Notes under the pieces: model-generated | Seen by the model: only the letters and a program-made list of their open reading frames with translations | Database searches by the model: none | Told to the model about the DNA's origin: nothing | From: Parvimonas parva | GTDB taxonomy: Bacteria; Bacillota; Clostridia; Tissierellales; Peptoniphilaceae | Direction of reading: 5' to 3' | Assembly: GCF_016552165.1 (NCBI RefSeq) | Contig: NZ_JACVDA010000017.1 | Coordinates: 1 to 43,324, forward strand | DNA length: 43,324 nucleotides | Made by a program: the position numbers and the translations under genes | In this document: positions 32,442-43,252 of the stretch, one piece after another | Layout of the letters: each line of letters opens with the position of its first letter | Position numbering within the stretch: the stretch's first letter is position 1

Positions 32442-32921
32442 ATGAAAGTAGCTGTTATTATGGGTAGCATTTCTGATAAAGATATTGCTAAAAAGACTTG
32501 TGATGTTTTAAAAGAATTTGGAATAGAATATGAGGCAAAAGTTATTTCTGCTCATCGTTCTTTAGATTTTGCAGTAGATTTTGTAAATAGTATGGAAGAA
32601 AAAAATATAGAATTAATAATTGCGTTTGCAGGTAAGGCTGCTCATTTAGCAGGGGTATTAGCCGGTATTTCAACTACACCTGTTATCGGTGTTCCTGTAA
32701 AGGCATCAACTCTTGACGGACTTGACGCTTTACTTTCAACTGTTCAAATGCCAAAGGGGGTTCCTGTTGCTACAGTTGCAATAGACGGGGCAGAAAATGC
32801 CGGAATTTTAGCAGCACAAATTCTTTCATTAAAGTATGATGAATTAAAGATAAAACTTAAAGAGTATAAAGTAAAAATGAAAGAACAAGTTAAACAAATG
32901 GATAATGAACTTAGTTTATAA
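32442..32921 (+). CDS. purE: 5-(carboxyamino)imidazole ribonucleotide mutase
   Basis: A 159-residue PurE with GSISDKD, SAHRSLD and the AFAGKAAHLAGVLAG loop, then VIGVPVKASTLDGLDALLSTVQMP; this is the class I (mutase) pattern. It makes CAIR, the substrate of SAICAR synthetase. Class I PurE normally needs PurK, which is not in this locus. ATG 32442 follows GGAGGT. The stop lies 15 bases before the purM start. Confidence 0.95.
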   Translation: MKVAVIMGSISDKDIAKKTCDVLKEFGIEYEAKVISAHRSLDFAVDFVNSMEEKNIELIIAFAGKAAHLAGVLAGISTTPVIGVPVKASTLDGLDALLSTVQMPKGVPVATVAIDGAENAGILAAQILSLKYDELKIKLKEYKVKMKEQVKQMDNELSL

Positions 32922-32936
32922 ATGGAGGATATTTTA

Positions 32937-33962
32937 ATGGCATTAACTTATGAATCAGCAGGAGTAAATAAACACGAAGGGTATAATGAGGTAAATTTAA
33001 TCAAAAAATTTATTAAAAATACTTATACAGATGGAGTGCTTTCAGATTTAGGAGGATTTTCCGGACTTTTTGAGTTGGGAAAAGATTTGAAAAATCCTGT
33101 TTTAGTTTCCGGAACTGACGGAGTTGGAACTAAGGTAAAATTAGCACAAATGATGGACGTTCATAATACTGTTGGGATAGATTGTGTTGCAATGTGTGTT
33201 AATGATATTTTGTGTCAAGGAGCTAAACCTCTATTTTTCTTAGATTATATTGCAACAGGAAAACTTGTTGCTGAAAAAATGGCAAGTATTGTTGAAGGTG
33301 TTGCAGAGGGTTGTATTCAAGCAGGTAGTGCTTTAATTGGTGGAGAAACTGCCGAAATGCCTGGAATATATAAAGAAGAAGATTATGATATTGCAGGTTT
33401 CTGTGTTGGTGTTGTTGAAAAGGATAAAATAATTGACGGAAAGAAAAATGTTAAAAAAGGTAATGTTATTTTAGCTTTACCATCTTCCGGAGTTCATAGT
33501 AATGGTTTTTCTTTGGTTAGAAAAATAATTTTTGACCACAAAAACTTTTCGTTAGATGATGTTATTGAAACTGGAAAAACTTTAGGAGAAGAGCTTTTAA
33601 CTCCTACAAGAATTTATGCAAAACAAGTAGTGGCTTTATTAGAAAAATTTAATGTAAATGGACTTTGCCATATAACAGGTGGAGGTCTTTACGAAAATGT
33701 ACCAAGAGTTTTAGGCGATGATGTTGATGCTAAAATTTTTGAAAAAAATATTCCAACAAAAGAAATTTTTTCACTTCTTCAAAAATGGGGAGAAATTTCA
33801 AAAGAAGAAATGTATGGAACTTTTAATATGGGAATAGGAATGTTGCTTTTTGTTGAAAAAGATGATGTAAACGGAATAAAAGAATTATTCAAAGAAATGA
33901 ATGAAGAGATTTATGAAGTTGGAAAAGTTGTTGAAGGAAGTTCCAAAGTAATTTTATGCTAG
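32937..33962 (+). CDS. purM: Phosphoribosylformylglycinamidine cyclo-ligase (AIR synthetase)
   Basis: A 341-residue PurM. It has LVSGTDGVGTKVKLA, DCVAMCVNDILCQGAKPLFFLDY, ALIGGETAEMPG and LPSSGVHSNGFSLVR, and converts FGAM to AIR with ATP. ATG 32937, after GGAGG at 32924-32928, matches the family start MALTYESAGV. It ends 17 bases before the purL start, within a continuous pur operon. Confidence 0.97.
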   Translation: MALTYESAGVNKHEGYNEVNLIKKFIKNTYTDGVLSDLGGFSGLFELGKDLKNPVLVSGTDGVGTKVKLAQMMDVHNTVGIDCVAMCVNDILCQGAKPLFFLDYIATGKLVAEKMASIVEGVAEGCIQAGSALIGGETAEMPGIYKEEDYDIAGFCVGVVEKDKIIDGKKNVKKGNVILALPSSGVHSNGFSLVRKIIFDHKNFSLDDVIETGKTLGEELLTPTRIYAKQVVALLEKFNVNGLCHITGGGLYENVPRVLGDDVDAKIFEKNIPTKEIFSLLQKWGEISKEEMYGTFNMGIGMLLFVEKDDVNGIKELFKEMNEEIYEVGKVVEGSSKVILC

Positions 33963-33979
33963 TGAATTTTGGAGGAATT

Positions 33980-36900
33980 ATGGATAAGAGGATTTTTGTT
34001 AAAAAAAGAGCCAGATACAATAAAGAGGCTTTAGATTTAAAAGATAGTTTAAATTTAGAATATAATTTAGGAATAAATGATTTAGAAGTTTATATAATAT
34101 ATGATATTTATGATATCAATGAAAAAACTTATGAATTAGCTAAAAATTCTGTTTTTTCAGAAGTTATGATTGATGAAGTTGTTGAAGATATTAAATTAGA
34201 GGATGGAAAATATTTTGCTTATGAAACATTACCTGCTCAATATGACCAAAGAGCAGATAGTGCTGTTCAATGTGTATCTCTTTTAGATAATTCTTCAAAG
34301 ATAACTGTAAGAAGTGGGAAACTTGTTATTTTTGATAAAGTTTTAAGTCAAAATGAACTTGAAAATGTAAAAAAATATTTAGTAAATCCTATTGAATCAA
34401 GAGTTAAGGATATGAGTGTTTTAAGTTTTTCAATGAATTCTGAAATGAAAGAAATGAAAGACTTAACAGGATTTTCTAACTTTTCAAAGGAAGAATTGAT
34501 TTCTTTGAAAAAAGAAATGTCTTTAGCTATGGATATTGAAGATTTGATTTTTATTCAAAATTATTTTAAAGAAGAGGGAAGAACTCCTACTGAAACAGAA
34601 ATTTATGTTTTAGATTGTTATTGGAGCGACCATTGTAGGCATACAACTTTTGAAACTATATTAGATGAAGTTAAGATTGAATCTGAACTTTTCCAAAAAG
34701 AAATGCAAGATGCTTTCGATATTTATTTAAATATCAGAAAAGAATTGAATATTACAAAGCCAATAACTTTAATGGATATGGCAAGTGTAATCGGAAAATA
34801 TCATAGAAGAATATTGAATGACCAAAATATTGAAGTTAGTGAAGAAATAAATGCTTGCTCATTTTTTACAGATATAGAAAATAATGGAAAAACTGAAAAA
34901 TGGTTAATTCAATTCAAAAACGAAACACATAATCACCCAACAGAAATTGAACCTTTTGGCGGTGCAAGTACTTGTGTTGGTGGAGCTATTCGTGATCCAT
35001 TGTCCGGAAGAAGTTATGTATATCAAGCGATGAGAGTAAGCGGTTGCGGAAATATTTTACAAAGTAGGGAAGAAACTTTAGAGCATAAGTTACCACAAGT
35101 TGATATTTCAACAAAGGCTACAAGTGGTTATTCATCTTATGGTAATCAAATCGGACTTGCAACAACTTATGTAAAAGAACTTTATGATGATTCTTATGTT
35201 GCTAAACATATGGAAGTAGGTGCTGTTGTAGGTGCTGTTAAGTATGGAGATTTTAAAAGAGAAACACCTGTTAAAGATGATATTGTAATGTTAATCGGTG
35301 GAAGAACTGGTAGAGATGGTATTCAAGGTGCAAGCGGTTCAAGTTTAGTTCATACAAATGATTCGTTAGAAACTGCATCAAGTCAAGTTCAAAAGGGAAA
35401 TGCCATTGAAGAGAGAAAAATTCAAAGATTATTTAGAAAACCTGAAGTCACAAAGTTAATTAAAAAATGTAATGACTTTGGTGCGGGCGGTGTTTGTGTT
35501 GCTATCGGAGAATTATCTGAAGGAATAGAAATTCATTTAGATAAAGTTTTGCTAAAATATGAAGGTTTGAATCCGACTGAAATTGCAACAAGTGAATCTC
35601 AAGAACGTATGGCGATTGTGATTTCTCCAAATGATTATGAATTTTTTGTTAAAGAGTGTGAAAAAGAAAATATAGAATATTCGAAAGTTGCAACTATTAC
35701 TGATAGAAGAAGACTTGAAATGTATTACTATGATGAAAAAGTTATGGATTTAAGCGCAGACTTTTTAGCAACAAGTGGAGTTAGACAGCATTCAAATAGT
35801 ACTTTAGTAGATAATAATGGAGTAAATCCTTTTGAAAATAAAGAATTTTCTAAAGAAAATGTATTGAATGAATTATCTTCATTAAATGTAACTTGTCAAA
35901 AGGGTATTGCTCAAAGATTTGACGGTTCAATTGGAGCTACTACTGTGTTAATGCCATTTTCAGGTAAAAATCAATTAACACCTGTTCAAGCAGGAGTTCA
36001 AGCGTTGCCAACAATTCATTCAACAAGTGATACTGCTACGATTTTGAGTTATGGATTTATTCCTAAAATTTCTCATTATTCACCATTCTTATCAGCTATA
36101 TATGCCGTTTTAGAATCTGTTGCTAAGGTTTATGCTATTGGTGGAGATAGAAGTAATTTATATCTTTCATTCCAAGAATATTTTGAAAAACTTGGAAAAG
36201 ATAGTAAAAAGTGGGGTAAAGTTACTCAAAGTTTACTTGGAAGTATTTATGCGCAAAATGAAATTGGTTGTGCAAGTATTGGTGGGAAGGATAGTATGTC
36301 CGGAACATTTAACGACTTAAATGTAGTTGAAACTTTAATTTCTTTTGCTTGTACTCCGGTAAAAATTAAAAATGTAATTTCTCCTGAATTAAAATCAGTT
36401 GGAAATTATTTATACTATATTCCAGTTGTTAAAGATTCAAAAGGATATCCAAATATCAAAGAAACTTTGAAGAATTATGAATTAGTAAATGAACTTATAA
36501 AAGATAAAAAAGTTTTATCTGTATATGTTCAAGAAGAGGGAAGTGTTGTAAGTTCTCTAGTAAAAATGGCTGTTGGTAATGGTTTAGGTTTTACAGTTAA
36601 TAAAGAGAATATTTTAAACTTTGACCCAGCATCAATGGTTATTGAGTCAAACTCCAAATTACCTTTTGAAAAAATTGGTGAAGTAAGTGAAAAGATTGTT
36701 GTAAATGGAATTACTTTTGAATATGATGAAATTTACAATGCTTATACTAATACTTTAGATAAAATTTATCCTTTATATCAAAATAAAGATAAGGGAAGGT
36801 ATGAAAATTTATCTAGTGGAAAGGCAGAAAAGAGATATTACAAGGAATATGTTGAAGATGTAAATGTTCTTATTCCTGTATTCCCTGGAACAAACTGTGA

Positions 36901-37648
36901 ATATGATGTAGAAAAAGCATTTATTGATGCAGGAGCTAAAACAAAAACTATTGTATTTAGAAATAAAAAAGAAGATGATATTGAAAAGTCAATAGAAGAT
37001 TTAGTAAATGGAATAAAAGATGCACATATCATTATGATACCAGGAGGTTTTTCAAGTGGAGATGAACCTGACGGAAGTGCAAAATTTATTGTAAATGTTT
37101 TGAAGAATGAAAAAGTAAAAAATGCAATTCATAAACATTTAGATGATAAAAAATTAATTTTAGGAATTTGTAACGGATTTCAAGCTTTAATTAAGTCAGG
37201 TCTTTTACCTTATGGAAGAATAAAAGATTTAACAAAAGACGATTTAACATTGTATAGAAATGATAGTTATCACCACATTTCAACAAGTGCAATAACTCGT
37301 GTTGCAAATGTAAATTCTCCTTGGACATGGGATTTTGAAATTGGAGAATTACATGAAGTAATGTTTAGCCATGGAGAAGGAAAACTTGTTGGAGAAAATA
37401 TTGAAAAATTCAAACATTTATGTGCTTTTCAATATTGTGATTTTGAAGGAAATGCAACTAGTAACGGAAAGTTCAATCCAAATGGTTCATTGTATGCTAT
37501 TGAGGGATTAGTAAGTGAAGATGGATTGGTTTTAGGTAAGATGGGACATAGCGAACGTTATGGAACTGATTTGTATAAAACTAAAACTGTAAAAGGAATA
37601 CAAAATATATTTAAAAATGGTGTAAATTATTTTAAAGGAGAAAAATAG
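33980..37648 (+). CDS. purL: Phosphoribosylformylglycinamidine synthase, single-chain
   Basis: A 1222-residue large-type PurL (clostridial form), combining synthetase and glutaminase in one chain, unlike Bacillus PurS-PurQ-PurL. The AIRS-like halves carry [28 protein letters not shown] and [16 protein letters not shown]. The class I glutaminase at the C-terminus (about 960-1222) has [13 protein letters not shown], catalytic Cys in GICNGFQAL, and FSHGEGKL. It converts FGAR to FGAM with glutamine and ATP. ATG 33980 follows GGAGG; the 24-base upstream extension overlaps purM and is rejected. One base separates it from purC. Confidence 0.97.
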   Translation: MDKRIFVKKRARYNKEALDLKDSLNLEYNLGINDLEVYIIYDIYDINEKTYELAKNSVFSEVMIDEVVEDIKLEDGKYFAYETLPAQYDQRADSAVQCVSLLDNSSKITVRSGKLVIFDKVLSQNELENVKKYLVNPIESRVKDMSVLSFSMNSEMKEMKDLTGFSNFSKEELISLKKEMSLAMDIEDLIFIQNYFKEEGRTPTETEIYVLDCYWSDHCRHTTFETILDEVKIESELFQKEMQDAFDIYLNIRKELNITKPITLMDMASVIGKYHRRILNDQNIEVSEEINACSFFTDIENNGKTEKWLIQFKNETHNHPTEIEPFGGASTCVGGAIRDPLSGRSYVYQAMRVSGCGNILQSREETLEHKLPQVDISTKATSGYSSYGNQIGLATTYVKELYDDSYVAKHMEVGAVVGAVKYGDFKRETPVKDDIVMLIGGRTGRDGIQGASGSSLVHTNDSLETASSQVQKGNAIEERKIQRLFRKPEVTKLIKKCNDFGAGGVCVAIGELSEGIEIHLDKVLLKYEGLNPTEIATSESQERMAIVISPNDYEFFVKECEKENIEYSKVATITDRRRLEMYYYDEKVMDLSADFLATSGVRQHSNSTLVDNNGVNPFENKEFSKENVLNELSSLNVTCQKGIAQRFDGSIGATTVLMPFSGKNQLTPVQAGVQALPTIHSTSDTATILSYGFIPKISHYSPFLSAIYAVLESVAKVYAIGGDRSNLYLSFQEYFEKLGKDSKKWGKVTQSLLGSIYAQNEIGCASIGGKDSMSGTFNDLNVVETLISFACTPVKIKNVISPELKSVGNYLYYIPVVKDSKGYPNIKETLKNYELVNELIKDKKVLSVYVQEEGSVVSSLVKMAVGNGLGFTVNKENILNFDPASMVIESNSKLPFEKIGEVSEKIVVNGITFEYDEIYNAYTNTLDKIYPLYQNKDKGRYENLSSGKAEKRYYKEYVEDVNVLIPVFPGTNCEYDVEKAFIDAGAKTKTIVFRNKKEDDIEKSIEDLVNGIKDAHIIMIPGGFSSGDEPDGSAKFIVNVLKNEKVKNAIHKHLDDKKLILGICNGFQALIKSGLLPYGRIKDLTKDDLTLYRNDSYHHISTSAITRVANVNSPWTWDFEIGELHEVMFSHGEGKLVGENIEKFKHLCAFQYCDFEGNATSNGKFNPNGSLYAIEGLVSEDGLVLGKMGHSERYGTDLYKTKTVKGIQNIFKNGVNYFKGEK

Positions 37649-37649
37649 T

Positions 37650-38357
37650 ATGAAACTTTTATATGAAGGAAAAGCAAAACAATTATTTGAATGTGAAAAT
37701 AATGAAGAAATATATGTTCATTACAAAGATAGTGCAACTGCATTCAATGGGAAAAAGAAAGAAGAATTTAATAAAAAGGGTGTTTTAAATAATGCAATTA
37801 CTTCATTTATTTTTGAATATTTGGAAAAAAACGGAGTAGAAACTCATTTTATAAAAAAAGTAAATGATACAGACCAAATCTGTAAACATGTCAAAATAAT
37901 TCCTTTAGAAGTAATTACAAGAAATATTGTTGCAGGTTCAATGGCTAAAAAATATGGTTTAGAAGAGGGAAGAAAATTAAAAAAACCTGTTTTTGAATTA
38001 AGTTATAAAAATGATGAGCTTAATGACCCGTTGATAAATGATGACCATACTATTGCTTTAGAAATAGTTACTGAAGAAGAACTTGCTTTTATAAAAAAAG
38101 AAACAGCAAAAATTAATGAGCTTTTAAAAGAATTTTTCTTAAAGGCAGGTTTGATTTTAGTAGATTTTAAAATAGAATTTGGTAAAACAAGTGATGGAAA
38201 GATAATTTTATCTGATGAAATTTCTCCGGATACTTGTAGATTGTGGGACATAGAAACTATGGATAAACTTGATAAAGACCGTTTCCGTAGAGATTTAGGT
38301 TCAGTAATGGATGCTTATGAAGAAGTTTTAAGGAGAATAACAATTGCGTGGAATTAA
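37650..38357 (+). CDS. purC: SAICAR synthetase (canonical)
   Basis: A 235-residue canonical PurC. It starts [14 protein letters not shown] and has [54 protein letters not shown] (shown in pieces), then TCRLWD and [10 protein letters not shown]. It joins CAIR and aspartate. AGGAG lies before the ATG. Its end overlaps purF by 14 bases. It is the second purC in the locus and the one with all expected motifs. Confidence 0.97.
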   Translation: MKLLYEGKAKQLFECENNEEIYVHYKDSATAFNGKKKEEFNKKGVLNNAITSFIFEYLEKNGVETHFIKKVNDTDQICKHVKIIPLEVITRNIVAGSMAKKYGLEEGRKLKKPVFELSYKNDELNDPLINDDHTIALEIVTEEELAFIKKETAKINELLKEFFLKAGLILVDFKIEFGKTSDGKIILSDEISPDTCRLWDIETMDKLDKDRFRRDLGSVMDAYEEVLRRITIAWN

Positions 38358-39789
38358 TGAAGAATGTGGAGTTTTTGGAATTTTCAATCATAATGATGCA
38401 TCAAAATTAACTTACTTTGGACTTCATAGTTTACAACATAGAGGTCAAGAGGGGGCAGGTATTGTAAGTTCTGACGGAGAAAATTTATACAGTTATAGAA
38501 ATTTAGGATTGGTTTCTGAAGTTTTTAAGGATAAAGAATTACTTTATAATTTAGTTGGAAGTTCGGCTATTGGTCATGTTAGATACGCAACAGCTGGAGA
38601 TAATAGTGTTAGAAATGTTCAACCTTTTCTATTTGATTTTTATGATATGAGTGTTGGTATTTGTCATAATGGAAATCTGGTAAATGCAAAAACTTTAAGA
38701 TTTGAATTAGAGAAAAAGGGAGCAATTTTTCATTCTTCATCAGATACTGAAGTTTTGATTCATTTGATTAGAAGAAGTGAAAAAGCAACTTTTGAAGAAA
38801 AATTGAAAGAGAGTTTGAATACAGTAAAAGGTGGTTTTACTTACTTAGTTTTACTTAAAGATACTTTATATGGAGCTGTTGACCCTAACTCATTAAGACC
38901 ACTTGTAATTGGTAAAACAAAAAATGGTGCTTATGTTATGGCAAGTGAAACTTGTGCAATAGATACTATTGGTGCAGAATTTGTTTGTAATGTAAAGGCA
39001 GGTCAATTAGCTATTATAGATAAAGATGGTCTTAGAATAGAAAACTATACAACTCCTGAAAGAATTTCTATCGCTGCTATGGAATATGTTTATTTTGCAA
39101 GACCGGATTCAAATATTGCAAGTGTTAATGTTCATACTGCAAGAAAAAATACGGGAAAAACTCTTGCAAGAGAGTGCCCTGCTGAGGCAGATATAGTAAT
39201 AGGGGTTCCCAATTCTTCGCTTTCTGCTGCAAGTGGATATGCTGAAGAAAGTGGTCTGCCTTATGAAATGGGATTGATTAAAAATCAATATGTTGCAAGA
39301 ACTTTTATTCAACCTACTCAAGAGCTTAGAGAACAAGGTGTTAGAATGAAATTATCAGCAGTAAAAGGTGTTGTTAAAGGAAAAAGAGTTGTAATGGTTG
39401 ATGATTCTATCGTTAGAGGTACTACTTCCAGAAGAATAGTTCAACTTTTAAAAGATGCAGGAGCTTTAGAAGTTCATGTTAGAATTGCATCACCACCTTT
39501 TGTTTTTCCAAGTTTTTATGGAATAGATATTTCTACTTCAGGAGAGCTTATTGCTGCTAATAAAACTTTAGAAGAAATAAGAGAGATAATCGGAGCGGAT
39601 TCATTGGGATATTTAAGTGAACAGGGTCTTATAGATTCAATAGGACTTAAATTTGATGCACCGTATAGTGGTTTGTGTATGGACTGTTTCAATGGAGATT
39701 ATTCTGCCGGATTATATGATTATGAAGAAGATTTTAATAATTCATTAACTGAAATTCAAAAAGAATTTTTGAAAAGAAAAAATAAATAA
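38344..39789 (+). CDS. purF: Amidophosphoribosyltransferase, TTG start
   Basis: A 481-residue PurF of the Bacillus type. A short propeptide MRGINEE precedes the nucleophile Cys8 (CGVFGIF) exposed by self-cleavage. The glutaminase domain has [12 protein letters not shown] and GHVRYATAG. The PRTase domain has [17 protein letters not shown]. Late cysteines in [12 protein letters not shown] match the [4Fe-4S] ligands of this class. It catalyses the committed step from PRPP. The start is TTG 38344, eight bases after AGGAG, and no in-frame ATG fits. Overlap with purC suggests coupling. Confidence 0.95.
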   Translation: MRGINEECGVFGIFNHNDASKLTYFGLHSLQHRGQEGAGIVSSDGENLYSYRNLGLVSEVFKDKELLYNLVGSSAIGHVRYATAGDNSVRNVQPFLFDFYDMSVGICHNGNLVNAKTLRFELEKKGAIFHSSSDTEVLIHLIRRSEKATFEEKLKESLNTVKGGFTYLVLLKDTLYGAVDPNSLRPLVIGKTKNGAYVMASETCAIDTIGAEFVCNVKAGQLAIIDKDGLRIENYTTPERISIAAMEYVYFARPDSNIASVNVHTARKNTGKTLARECPAEADIVIGVPNSSLSAASGYAEESGLPYEMGLIKNQYVARTFIQPTQELREQGVRMKLSAVKGVVKGKRVVMVDDSIVRGTTSRRIVQLLKDAGALEVHVRIASPPFVFPSFYGIDISTSGELIAANKTLEEIREIIGADSLGYLSEQGLIDSIGLKFDAPYSGLCMDCFNGDYSAGLYDYEEDFNNSLTEIQKEFLKRKNK

Positions 39790-39794
39790 TTTTA

Positions 39795-39822
39795 TACCAT
39801 AGCTCTTTTTAGAGCTGTGGTA
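39795..39822. terminator. Hairpin between purF and purN
   Basis: A 12-bp stem TACCATAGCTCT/AGAGCTGTGGTA (one G-U) with a TTTT loop is followed only by AAATTTTG, a poor T run. It is probably a partial attenuator or an mRNA-stabilising hairpin inside the operon. Confidence 0.55.
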
Positions 39823-39846
39823 AATTTTGTTATAGAAAGGTAAATT

Positions 39847-40470
39847 ATGTTAAATATAGCTGTTTTTATTTCCGGTGGAGGAACAAATTTACAAGCCATA
39901 ATTGATGCTGTTAAAGAAAATAAAATTAATGGAAAGATAGAGTTGGTTTTTTCTAATAGAAAAAACGCTTATGGTCTTGTAAGGGCGAAAAATGAAAATA
40001 TTGATACATTTTATTTGAATAAAAAAGAATTTTCAAGTAATGAAAAATATGATGAAAGGCTTATTGAGGAGCTTGAAAAAAGAAATATTGATTTAATAGT
40101 TCTTGCAGGTTACTTAAATATTTTATCATCAAAGTTGATTTCTAAATATTCTAAAAAAATAATTAATATTCATCCTTCTTTAATTCCTTCATTTTGTGGA
40201 ATGGGATTTCACGGGGAAAATGTTCATAAAGCCGTTATTAAATCGGGAGTAAAATTCACCGGAGCTACTACTCATTTTGTTGATGAAAATGTAGATACTG
40301 GAGCTATAATCTTACAAGATATTGTGCCTGTTTTTATAGATGATGATTTTGAAATTGTAGCTAAAAGAGTTTTAGATGTTGAGCATAGAATATTGGTAAA
40401 GACGATAAAAGCATTTTGTGAAAATAAAATTGTTTTTAAAGAAAATAGAGCATTCATAGTGGGGGAATAA
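39847..40470 (+). CDS. purN: Phosphoribosylglycinamide formyltransferase
   Basis: A 207-residue PurN that transfers formyl from 10-formyl-THF to GAR. It has FISGGGTNLQAII, VLAGYLNILS, the catalytic INIHPSLIPSFCGMGFHG, and THFVDENVDTGAIILQ with the conserved Asp. GAAAGG lies before the ATG. The stop is one base from the purH start. Confidence 0.97.
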   Translation: MLNIAVFISGGGTNLQAIIDAVKENKINGKIELVFSNRKNAYGLVRAKNENIDTFYLNKKEFSSNEKYDERLIEELEKRNIDLIVLAGYLNILSSKLISKYSKKIINIHPSLIPSFCGMGFHGENVHKAVIKSGVKFTGATTHFVDENVDTGAIILQDIVPVFIDDDFEIVAKRVLDVEHRILVKTIKAFCENKIVFKENRAFIVGE

Positions 40471-40471
40471 A

Positions 40472-42001
40472 ATGACAAAAAGAGCATTGATTAGTGTTTT
40501 TGAAAAAGATAATATAGTTGAATTTGCAAGTGAACTTGTAAATTTAGGTTGGGAAATTATTTCAACCGGTGGAACTTATAGAATTTTAAAAGAAAGTGGA
40601 CTTAATGTTATTGAAGTTGATGAGGTAACTAATTTTAAGGAAATTTTAGATGGACGTGTAAAAACTTTACACCCATTTATTCATGGAGGAATTTTATATA
40701 GACGTGATGAAAAAAGTCATGTTGAAACTATTGAAAAAATTGGTATTTCTTCAATAGATATGGTTGTAAATAATTTATATCCTTTTGAAAAAGTTTTAAA
40801 TAGCGAAAATAAAACACATGAAAATTTAATTGAAAATATTGATATTGGTGGACCTTCAATGATTAGAGCTGCTGCTAAAAATTATAATGATGTTTCTATC
40901 GTTGTTGACCCTAGTGATTATTCTGAAATTATTGAAAGACTAAAAGAAGATAGATTGGATAAAGATTTTAGATTATATCTATCTTGTAAGGCTTTTAATT
41001 ATACAGCTTATTATGATGCATTAATTTCAAGTTATTTCAATGATTTATTAAATATTGAATTTCCTGAAAAATTAACTACAACTTATAAAAAAGTTAGTGA
41101 TTTAAGATATGGAGAAAATCCACACCAAAAAGCATCTTTTTATGAAAAAGTTTATGTTAAAGATGAAGAAAAAACTGAGTTTAAACAATTACATGGAAAA
41201 GAATTATCTTACAATAATTTAACAGATATGTATTCTGCTATAAAAATTGTAAAAGAGTTTGAAGAACCTTGTGTTGTTGCTGTTAAGCATAACAATCCTT
41301 GTGGACTTGCAATAGCTGAAAATATTGATGATGCTTATGATAAGGCTTATGCTTGCGATTCTGTTTCAATTTTTGGTGGGATCATTGCTTTGAATAGAGA
41401 AGTTACTAAGTATATTGCCGAAAAAATAAATAGCTTTTTTGTTGAAATTGTAATTGCAAATAAGTTTTCAAAAGATGCTATTGAAATTTTGACTAAAAAG
41501 AAAAATATTAGATTAATCGAAGTTGAAAATATATCAGAATTTAAACTTCCAAACATTATGACTAAAGAAGTTTTAAATGGATTGGTTGTTCAAAATTATG
41601 ACGATACTTTATTAACTAAAGAATTAAAATTTGTTACAAAGAGAAAACCTACTGAAGAAGAATTAAAAAATTTAATTTTTGGTTTTAAGGCTTGTAAAAC
41701 AGTTTGTTCAAATGGTATTGTAATTGTAAAAGATAATGCAACTATTGGAATCGGCCAAGGAGAAGTTAGACGTTCTTGGGCAGTCCAAGAGGGATTGGAA
41801 AGAGCGAAAGAAAATCTTAAAGATGCAGTTTTAGCATCAGATGCTTTCTTCTTTGAAGATACTGTTGAATTACTAAAAGAAAATGGAATTAAGGCTGTAA
41901 TTCAACCGGGTGGTTCTATAAAAGATGAAAATGTAATAAAATTATGTGATGAATATGGAATAGCAATGGTATTTACATCTACAAGGCATTTTAGACATTA
42001 G
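40472..42001 (+). CDS. purH: AICAR transformylase/IMP cyclohydrolase
   Basis: A 509-residue bifunctional PurH. The N-terminal MGS-like cyclohydrolase (about 1-190) has STGGTYRILKESG and LDGRVKTLHPFIHGGIL. The C-terminal AICAR transformylase has DLRYGENPHQKASFY and KHNNPCGLA (the Lys-His-Asn active site), and ends with the family TSTRHFRH. It performs the last two steps to IMP. GGGGGA lies before the ATG. Confidence 0.97.
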   Translation: MTKRALISVFEKDNIVEFASELVNLGWEIISTGGTYRILKESGLNVIEVDEVTNFKEILDGRVKTLHPFIHGGILYRRDEKSHVETIEKIGISSIDMVVNNLYPFEKVLNSENKTHENLIENIDIGGPSMIRAAAKNYNDVSIVVDPSDYSEIIERLKEDRLDKDFRLYLSCKAFNYTAYYDALISSYFNDLLNIEFPEKLTTTYKKVSDLRYGENPHQKASFYEKVYVKDEEKTEFKQLHGKELSYNNLTDMYSAIKIVKEFEEPCVVAVKHNNPCGLAIAENIDDAYDKAYACDSVSIFGGIIALNREVTKYIAEKINSFFVEIVIANKFSKDAIEILTKKKNIRLIEVENISEFKLPNIMTKEVLNGLVVQNYDDTLLTKELKFVTKRKPTEEELKNLIFGFKACKTVCSNGIVIVKDNATIGIGQGEVRRSWAVQEGLERAKENLKDAVLASDAFFFEDTVELLKENGIKAVIQPGGSIKDENVIKLCDEYGIAMVFTSTRHFRH

Positions 42002-42010
42002 GAGGAAGAT

Positions 42011-43252
42011 ATGAAAGTTTTAGTTGTTGGTAATGGTGGGAGAGAAGATGCCATTTGTAAAAAAATATCTGAAAGTAGTAAATGTACTGAACTTTTCTGT
42101 TCAAAAGGAAATGCAGGAACTCTTAGATATGCTAAAAATATAGTATTAAATTCTAATGAAGAAATTTTTGAATTTTCAAAAAATAATAATATCGACCTTG
42201 TAGTAGTTGGACCTGAAGCACCTCTTTGTGAGGGAATAGTTGATTTATTTTCTGAAAGTAATATAAAAGTTTTTGGAGCTAATAAAAAAAGCGCAAGACT
42301 TGAAGGAAGTAAAAATTTTGCAAAAGAATTTATGAAAAAATATGATGTTCCAACTGCAAAATATGAAACTATAAAATCAAAAGAAGAGGGAATTAAAGCT
42401 ATCGAAAGTTTTTCATATCCAATAGTTATAAAAGCTGATGGACTTTGTGCAGGAAAGGGTGTTAGAATTTGTAATTCTAAAGAGGAAGTTTTGGAATATT
42501 TTACAGAACTTTTTGAAGATAAAATTTTTGGACAAGAGGGAACTACTGTTGTCATAGAAGAATTTTTAAAAGGGAAAGAGGCATCTTTACTTTGTTTTGT
42601 ATCAAAAGGAAATTTAATTCCTATGGAAAGTGCAAGAGATTACAAGAGAATTTTTGATAATGATGAAGGTGAAAATACTGGAGGGGTTGGTTGCTATTCT
42701 CCAAGTGAATTATTCAATGATGAATTAAAATTAAAAATAGAAAAAACTTTAGAGAAAATTTCAGAAGGATTGAAAAAAGAAAAATTAGATTATTCAGGAA
42801 TACTTTTTATCGGATTTATGATTGATGAAGAGCCTAAAGTTTTAGAATTTAATGTAAGATTTGGAGATCCGGAAACTGAAGTTGTTTTACCTAGAATGAA
42901 AAGTGATTTACTTTTAGCGATAGAAAAATCTTTAGATGGAACACTTAAAAAAGAAGATTTAAAATGGAAAAGTGAAAAATGTTTAACAGTTATTTTAACT
43001 TCTAGAGGTTATCCTAAAAATTATGAAAAAGGAAAAGAAATAATAGGAATTGATTCAGTTGATGAAGATATTTATGTTTACCATAATAACACTAAGGTTA
43101 ACGGAAGCAAAATATTGACTGATGGAGGTCGAGTTTTATCTGTTACAGGATTTGGAAATACTTATGATGAAATAAGAGAAAAAGTTTATAAAAACATTGA
43201 AAAAATAATATTTGAAACAAAACAATATAGAAAAGATATCGGAAAAAACTAA
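42011..43252 (+). CDS. purD: Phosphoribosylamine-glycine ligase, 3' end clipped by IS element
   Basis: A 413-residue ATP-grasp ligase making GAR. It has VGNGGREDA (Asp where His is usual), VVVGPEAPLCEGIVD, IVIKADGLCAGKGV and LEFNVRFGDPETEVVLPRM. The C-terminus reads QYRKDIGKN then stop. The usual family tail continues a few residues after RKDIG, and here the final codon's last base and the TAA (43250-43252) belong to the IS30 end at 43249. The loss of a few residues is unlikely to inactivate the enzyme. GGAGG lies before the ATG. It is the last pur gene seen; purB and purK are absent from the window. Confidence 0.95.
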   Translation: MKVLVVGNGGREDAICKKISESSKCTELFCSKGNAGTLRYAKNIVLNSNEEIFEFSKNNNIDLVVVGPEAPLCEGIVDLFSESNIKVFGANKKSARLEGSKNFAKEFMKKYDVPTAKYETIKSKEEGIKAIESFSYPIVIKADGLCAGKGVRICNSKEEVLEYFTELFEDKIFGQEGTTVVIEEFLKGKEASLLCFVSKGNLIPMESARDYKRIFDNDEGENTGGVGCYSPSELFNDELKLKIEKTLEKISEGLKKEKLDYSGILFIGFMIDEEPKVLEFNVRFGDPETEVVLPRMKSDLLLAIEKSLDGTLKKEDLKWKSEKCLTVILTSRGYPKNYEKGKEIIGIDSVDEDIYVYHNNTKVNGSKILTDGGRVLSVTGFGNTYDEIREKVYKNIEKIIFETKQYRKDIGKN

